Source of the DNA: UBA10518 sp022837185
GTDB lineage: Bacteria > Desulfobacterota > Desulfobulbia > Desulfobulbales > Desulfobulbaceae
NCBI GenBank assembly: GCA_034007705.1
Contig: JAVEQK010000009.1
Location: 34,781 to 98,780 of the forward strand
DNA: 64,000 nt
Direction: 5' to 3'
Under the pieces are notes generated by a model that was not told the origin of the DNA, made no database searches, and saw only the letters and a program-made list of their open reading frames with translations. How positions within the stretch are numbered: position 1 is the first letter of the stretch; each line of letters starts with the position of its first letter. This document shows, one piece after another, positions 60,623-64,000 of this stretch. Made by a program: the position numbers and the translations under genes.

Positions 60623-61450
60623 ATGAAGATAAAGGGAAAAATTGCCCTGGTGGCCGGAGGAACACGCGGAATAGGACTGGCAATCGCCCGGCGGCTCGCC
60701 GCCGGGGGAGCCAGACTGATCATCCCGACCTACGACTGGCCGCAGGATGTCCAGGCCGTCCAGGAGGAATTTTCCCGTCACGGGGCCGGACACCTCTTTC
60801 TCAAAACAGATCTCCGCGTTCCCCGCGAGGTTGCCCGTCTTGTCGAGACCGCCGGCAAAGCCTGCGGCTGCATCCACATCCTGATCAACAATATCGAACG
60901 GGGCGGCATGCCCATTGTGCATGGTTCCTATGATCGGCCGGTCAACGACGGTCAGTGGCAGTTGGAAATGGACACCACCCTGCTCGCCAAACGGCACCTG
61001 TTCGAACACTGTCTCCCCCTTCTGCGCAAGGCGGGAGAGGCAGCGGTTGTCAATATTTCCTCCATTGCCGCCGTTGTCGGGCGTGCCGGTCCGGCGGGGC
61101 TCATCTTCAGCGACGGCTATTCCGCGGCGAATAGAGGGGTCTCTTCCCTGACCGCCACCTGGGCCAGAATCGGGGCACCAGGAATTCGGGTCAATGAAAT
61201 TATGCTGGGCCTGTTCGATACCCGGCACGGGAAAAAAACCAGGGGGTGGAATTCTCTGGATAAACAACAAAGACAGGCGCTTATAGAGCACACCCTCCTG
61301 GGCCGGACCGGAACACCGGCAGAGGCGGCGAGAGCCGCCCTGTTCCTCATCCAGGACGCCGACTACATGACCGGCAGTGTCCTTCTCCTGGACGGAGGGT
61401 ATGTGCTGGGGGGGGAGACGGTGCCGCCCATGCCCCCCGGAGAGATCTAG
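60623..61450 (+). CDS. SDR-family protein lacking the catalytic lysine
   Basis: This 275-residue Rossmann-fold protein has the nucleotide-binding GGTRGIG (residues 12-18) and the conserved Ser pair in NISSIAAVVG (about 145-148). The catalytic pattern Y-x-x-x-K is Y166-SAA-N170, so the active-site lysine is replaced by Asn; the usual NNAG is also altered to NNIE. It may not be a normal oxidoreductase; it could bind nucleotide or catalyse a different reaction. The stop codon shares CTAG with the convergent small gene. Start by length and pattern at 60623; the ribosome binding site is weak. Confidence 0.8.
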   Translation: MKIKGKIALVAGGTRGIGLAIARRLAAGGARLIIPTYDWPQDVQAVQEEFSRHGAGHLFLKTDLRVPREVARLVETAGKACGCIHILINNIERGGMPIVHGSYDRPVNDGQWQLEMDTTLLAKRHLFEHCLPLLRKAGEAAVVNISSIAAVVGRAGPAGLIFSDGYSAANRGVSSLTATWARIGAPGIRVNEIMLGLFDTRHGKKTRGWNSLDKQQRQALIEHTLLGRTGTPAEAARAALFLIQDADYMTGSVLLLDGGYVLGGETVPPMPPGEI

Positions 61451-61704
61451 ATTTCCGGGGCCCAGTCGGGAATATGGTTCAGGATGTATTGACAGACCAC
61501 TTCCTTTTCATTGGTCTTGTCGACCGGAGCGACCGCCTGCATGACCTCGTCAAAATCAAACCAGCAGATTTCCCTGTCGGCATGATTATATACGGTCAGG
61601 ATACGGTGGTTCGGTCTGTCGATGCTCTCTTCTTCCTGGATGGCCGCCACTAACCTGACAGCTTCATCATACGGCAGAAAGCGGATTTCATCATCGGGGC
61701 TCAT
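61447..61704 (-). CDS. Small hypothetical protein
   Basis: This 85-residue soluble acidic protein has no recognised family. It has a mixed pattern (FLPYDEAVRLVAAIQEEESI ... HRILTVYNHADREICWFDFDEVMQAV) typical of a small alpha/beta fold. The ATG at 61704 with AGGG about 10 bases upstream is chosen over a TTG at 61725. Its stop shares CTAG with the SDR gene on the other strand. A tandem 18-bp repeat lies between it and rpmB. Confidence 0.55.
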   Translation of the reverse strand: MSPDDEIRFLPYDEAVRLVAAIQEEESIDRPNHRILTVYNHADREICWFDFDEVMQAVAPVDKTNEKEVVCQYILNHIPDWAPEI

Positions 61705-61749
61705 TGCATTTACCCTGTAGTTCAAGAATTATCACCACAACGCTCCGAG

Positions 61750-61785
61750 CAGTCCCCACGCGGGTCACAGTCCCCACGCGGGTCA
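61750..61785. repeat. Perfect tandem duplication of an 18-bp unit
   Basis: The unit at 61750-61767 is repeated exactly at 61768-61785, directly after it. It lies in the roughly 95-base gap between rpmB (ending at 61802) and the small hypothetical gene. Such short tandem units are prone to length variation. Confidence 0.85.
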
Positions 61786-61801
61786 TTGGCAAGGCCTGAA
61801 A

Positions 61802-61996
61802 TCAGGCGGGCTTGACTATCGCTCCGGAACGGATGCAGCGGGTACAGGCGTTCACCCGGATCGTACTGCCATTGGCGGTTACCGTTCTGACCTTCTGCAG
61901 ATTGGGCAGCCACCGGCGGCGGTTTTTGTTATGGGCATGACTGACGTTGTTCCCCGTCATCGGGCTTTTTCCGCAAATATCACATACTCGTGCCAT
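61802..61996 (-). CDS. rpmB: 50S ribosomal protein bL28
   Basis: This is the 64-residue bL28, with the cysteine-containing start MARVCDICGKSPMTGNNVSHAHNKNRRRWLPNLQ and the late cysteine pair VNACTRCIRSG, matching the zinc-binding (C+) form. A GGGAG site lies 5-8 bases upstream of the ATG. rpmG, often next to it, is not adjacent here. Confidence 0.96.
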   Translation of the reverse strand: MARVCDICGKSPMTGNNVSHAHNKNRRRWLPNLQKVRTVTANGSTIRVNACTRCIRSGAIVKPA

Positions 61997-62375
61997 GATA
62001 TATCTCCCACGCTGTTTTCTTATCGTCCAAATTCATCGTATCCGTATTTGAACCGGACCGGATGGGACGTGGCCCACGTCCGCTGCACAGAACAATCTTC
62101 ACAAAATTTTTATATGTACCCCAATCCGAAGCAAAAAACAATACCATTTTCAATCATAGGGCCATTGAGAGCGGCAAAGGGAGAAGTTCCATGATCGGCC
62201 GCAGCCGTTGCGCGGGAACTCGGCGGCGGGTTCTTGTCAGGCGCGGAATGATGCTTATTCATAACAAAAATGAATCTGTTTCCAGTTGACAGGGCCTATC
62301 GTACATGGTAGCAGAAACAATTCCACTATCGGCAGATCGGCTACCACAAATAAACTCTTTTCTTTCACAGGTTCA
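61997..62375. other. Divergent gap between rpmB and ccsB
   Basis: This gap of about 380 bases has no credible gene. It holds a perfect TTGACA (62286-62291) without a good -10 at standard spacing, and an inverted repeat TGGTAGC/GCTACCA (62306-62312 with 62340-62346) in the leader of the ccsB gene. Confidence 0.5.
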
Positions 62376-63731
62376 ATGACTGTTCTCAAGAAAAATCCCG
62401 TCTGGGAACTCTTTGCCTCGGTGAAGCTGGCGCTGTTCCTGCTCTTCACCCTGGCCGTCACCTCGATCATCGGCACCATCATACCCCAGAACGAAGCGCC
62501 GGGGCTCTACGTCCAGCTTTACGGCCCCAACCTGGCCAGGCTGATGCAGACTCTCTCCATTCCCGACATGTACAATGCCTGGTGGTTCATCGCCCTGCTG
62601 GGCCTGTTCAGCGTCAACCTCATTGTCTGCAGCATCCATCGCATTCCCAACGCCTGGCGGCTGGCGACCATGGACAACCTGGAGACCGACCCGCAGCGGC
62701 TGGGGAAAATGGGTCTGCGCCAGGAAGTCGGCGGCGGCGGGACCGTAACCGAGGCGGCGGAAAAAGCGGCGGCCCACCTGGCCGCCAAGGGCTGGAAGAC
62801 CGGCCGGCGAGAGAAGAACGGCGGCATCCTCCTGTTCGCCCAGAAAGGGGCCTGGACCCGTTTCGGGGTCTACATCGTCCACTCCAGCATCCTGATCATC
62901 CTGATCGGCGCCATCATCGGTTCTCCCCGGTTAGCCAGCAACCTGCTCAAGGACCCCTCCCACGCCTTCAAGGGCAGCATCATGATCCCGGAGACCCAGC
63001 AGACCGATGTCATCTACTCGTTTCTCAAAGGGGTCGGCCAGATCCCCCTGGGCTTCACGATCCGCTGCGACTACTTCGGCATCGACTACTATTCCAACGG
63101 CATGCCCAAGGAGTACCGGTCAACGCTGTCGGTGATCGAGAACGGCGAGGTGGTGCTGCAAAAGGACATCGTGGTCAACGATCCCCTTATCTACAAGGGC
63201 ATCACCTTTTACCAGTCGAGCTACCAGCCCTACCAGGACTTCATCGTCACGGTCAGGAACAATGCCACCGGGGCCGACAGGACCGAGCTGATCCCTCCCG
63301 CCCGCCAGATAACCTGGCAGGAGGGCGGCGCACGTTTCGGCATTATCAATCTGGAGAGACGCGGAGAGGTGATCCAGCGGCTGAAAATATGGTTCACCGA
63401 CGACCAGGGCGAACCGTCGACCTTCTGGGTGGAGCCGAACCGCGAAGCGATCGTCAAGCGGCCTTCCGGCGAATACTCCATCAGCGCCAAGCAGCTCTAT
63501 GCCACCGGCCTGCAGGTGGCCAAGGACCCGGGCGTGTGGTGGGTGTACATCGGCTGCGGCATCATGCTCGCCGGGCTGCTTGTGGCCTTTTTCATGTCGC
63601 ACCGCAAGATCTGGGCGTTCGTCAGTGAGGAGGACGGCAAAGTGAAAATCCTTTTTGCTGGCAACGCGAATAAGAACAAAGTAGGTTTTGAAAAAACCTT
63701 CGCCGCCCTGACCAAAGACATGCAGGCATAA
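62376..63731 (+). CDS. ccsB: Cytochrome c biogenesis protein CcsB/ResB
   Basis: This 451-residue membrane protein belongs to the ResB family, part of the system II machinery that attaches heme to cytochrome c apoproteins. Spans lie at about residues 17-40, 65-85, 165-185 and 395-415; the large region between the third and last span is extra-cytoplasmic and contains the FGIDYYSNGMPKEYRSTLSVIENGEVV segment and DPLIYKGITFYQSSYQ, both typical. The ATG at 62376 with ACAGG upstream is preferred; a longer reading is unlikely. ccsA/resC follows 66 bases downstream. Confidence 0.9.
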   Translation: MTVLKKNPVWELFASVKLALFLLFTLAVTSIIGTIIPQNEAPGLYVQLYGPNLARLMQTLSIPDMYNAWWFIALLGLFSVNLIVCSIHRIPNAWRLATMDNLETDPQRLGKMGLRQEVGGGGTVTEAAEKAAAHLAAKGWKTGRREKNGGILLFAQKGAWTRFGVYIVHSSILIILIGAIIGSPRLASNLLKDPSHAFKGSIMIPETQQTDVIYSFLKGVGQIPLGFTIRCDYFGIDYYSNGMPKEYRSTLSVIENGEVVLQKDIVVNDPLIYKGITFYQSSYQPYQDFIVTVRNNATGADRTELIPPARQITWQEGGARFGIINLERRGEVIQRLKIWFTDDQGEPSTFWVEPNREAIVKRPSGEYSISAKQLYATGLQVAKDPGVWWVYIGCGIMLAGLLVAFFMSHRKIWAFVSEEDGKVKILFAGNANKNKVGFEKTFAALTKDMQA

Positions 63732-63797
63732 CTTCCGCAGGGCCGGATATTACCGCGGCAACTGCTGTCCACACAAACAGAGCATGATCATAATCCC

Positions 63798-64000
63798 ATG
63801 AACAGTTCTCAATTTTTTGGATTGACCACCCTGGCTTACCTGTTGTCCTCAGCCATGTACATCGCCCTGTTCGTTTTCAAGAACAGGAAAATAGGCCTTT
63901 TCGGCACCATCCTCTGCATCCTCGGCACGATCACCCTGACCGCGGCCCTGGGGCTGCGCTGGTATGAATCGTACCAGTTGGGCATCGGCCATGCGCCCCT
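63798..64000 (+). CDS. ccsA: Cytochrome c biogenesis protein CcsA/ResC (partial, cut by window end)
   Basis: The frame from the ATG at 63798 is open to the window edge (67 residues). The two hydrophobic spans (about residues 6-25 and 33-53) followed by a periplasmic segment with RWYESYQLGIGHAP match the N-terminus of CcsA/ResC, the heme-handling partner of CcsB. It sits directly downstream of ccsB, as expected of the system II pair. Confidence 0.85.
   Translation, partial: MNSSQFFGLTTLAYLLSSAMYIALFVFKNRKIGLFGTILCILGTITLTAALGLRWYESYQLGIGHAP

Noticed and set aside
61722..61913. Small minus-strand frame containing repeated DPRGDC
   Set aside because: It overlaps rpmB in another frame; the repeat arises from the 18-bp tandem duplication.
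1..64000. CRISPR array, prophage, insertion sequence or integron
   Set aside because: No regularly spaced repeats, transposase, integrase or phage structural genes were seen.

Overview
This 64 kb, GC-rich window is a stretch of bacterial chromosome made up mainly of housekeeping genes. The gene orders point to a Deltaproteobacterium / Desulfobacterota, probably a Desulfobulbales-like lineage. The markers are rpsF-rpsR-DUF2232-rplI-dnaB, thrS-infC-rpmI-rplT-pheS-pheT-ihfA-merR-tRNA-Pro, split three-gene proton-translocating transhydrogenase (pntAA-AB-B), ResB/CcsA-type cytochrome c maturation, and two small siroheme/4Fe-4S sulfite-reductase-like proteins. The placement is inference from synteny and protein character; no 16S rRNA gene is present. 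The cell is Gram-negative (LptE, TamA, TamB, BepA-like protease, outer-membrane biogenesis). No phage, insertion sequence, CRISPR array or plasmid function was seen.

Layout. 1-7.9 kb: a small hypothetical gene, mazG, then a ribosomal/replication/translation run (rpsF, rpsR, DUF2232, rplI, dnaB, leuS, lptE) that starts at a good sigma-70 promoter and ends at a strong terminator. 7.9-14.1 kb: transketolase, a dihydrouridine synthase, and the pntAA-AB-B operon. 14.1-27.0 kb is the most accessory-like part. It holds an orphan HTH protein, an orphan PstS-like binding protein, and a DUF302-BASS transporter operon divergent from a PAS/sigma-54 activator, with repeated TAACG(T/C)TA sites between them. 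Further on are a siroheme protein, a secreted metalloprotease, a secreted beta-helix protein, TrmO, a BamE-like small protein, a ScsB/DsbD-like thiol reductase and a PilZ protein.

27.3-39.0 kb, minus strand: tRNA-Pro, merR-like, ihfA, pheT, pheS, rplT, rpmI, infC (apparently starting at AUC), thrS, tRNA-Val, recR, ybaB, dnaX, 4.5S RNA, tRNA-Ser, tadA. 39.2-47.0 kb: a sigma-54 activator with a degenerate receiver domain, a small membrane protein, a BepA-like protease, a fused double-ATPase peptide-transport protein, uvrC, and a BFD-type Fe-S domain fused to a metallo-beta-lactamase-fold hydrolase. 47.0-56.4 kb, minus strand: tamB, tamA, a ComEA-like HhH protein, a second siroheme protein and pepN. 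56.6-64 kb: a double-domain universal stress protein, an M16 lipoprotein protease, an SDR-like protein missing its catalytic lysine, a hypothetical gene, rpmB, ccsB/resB, and the start of ccsA/resC cut by the window edge.

Functionally the window covers translation (five aminoacyl-tRNA synthetase or factor genes, seven ribosomal proteins, three tRNAs, SRP RNA, tadA, dus, trmO), replication and repair (dnaB, dnaX, recR, uvrC), envelope assembly, redox/energy (pnt, ccs) and regulation. The most testable new idea is a sigma-54 control circuit at 17.1-19.3 kb: a Cys-rich PAS activator, four enhancer-like palindromes and a near-consensus -24/-12 element in front of a DUF302 protein and a transporter of unknown substrate.
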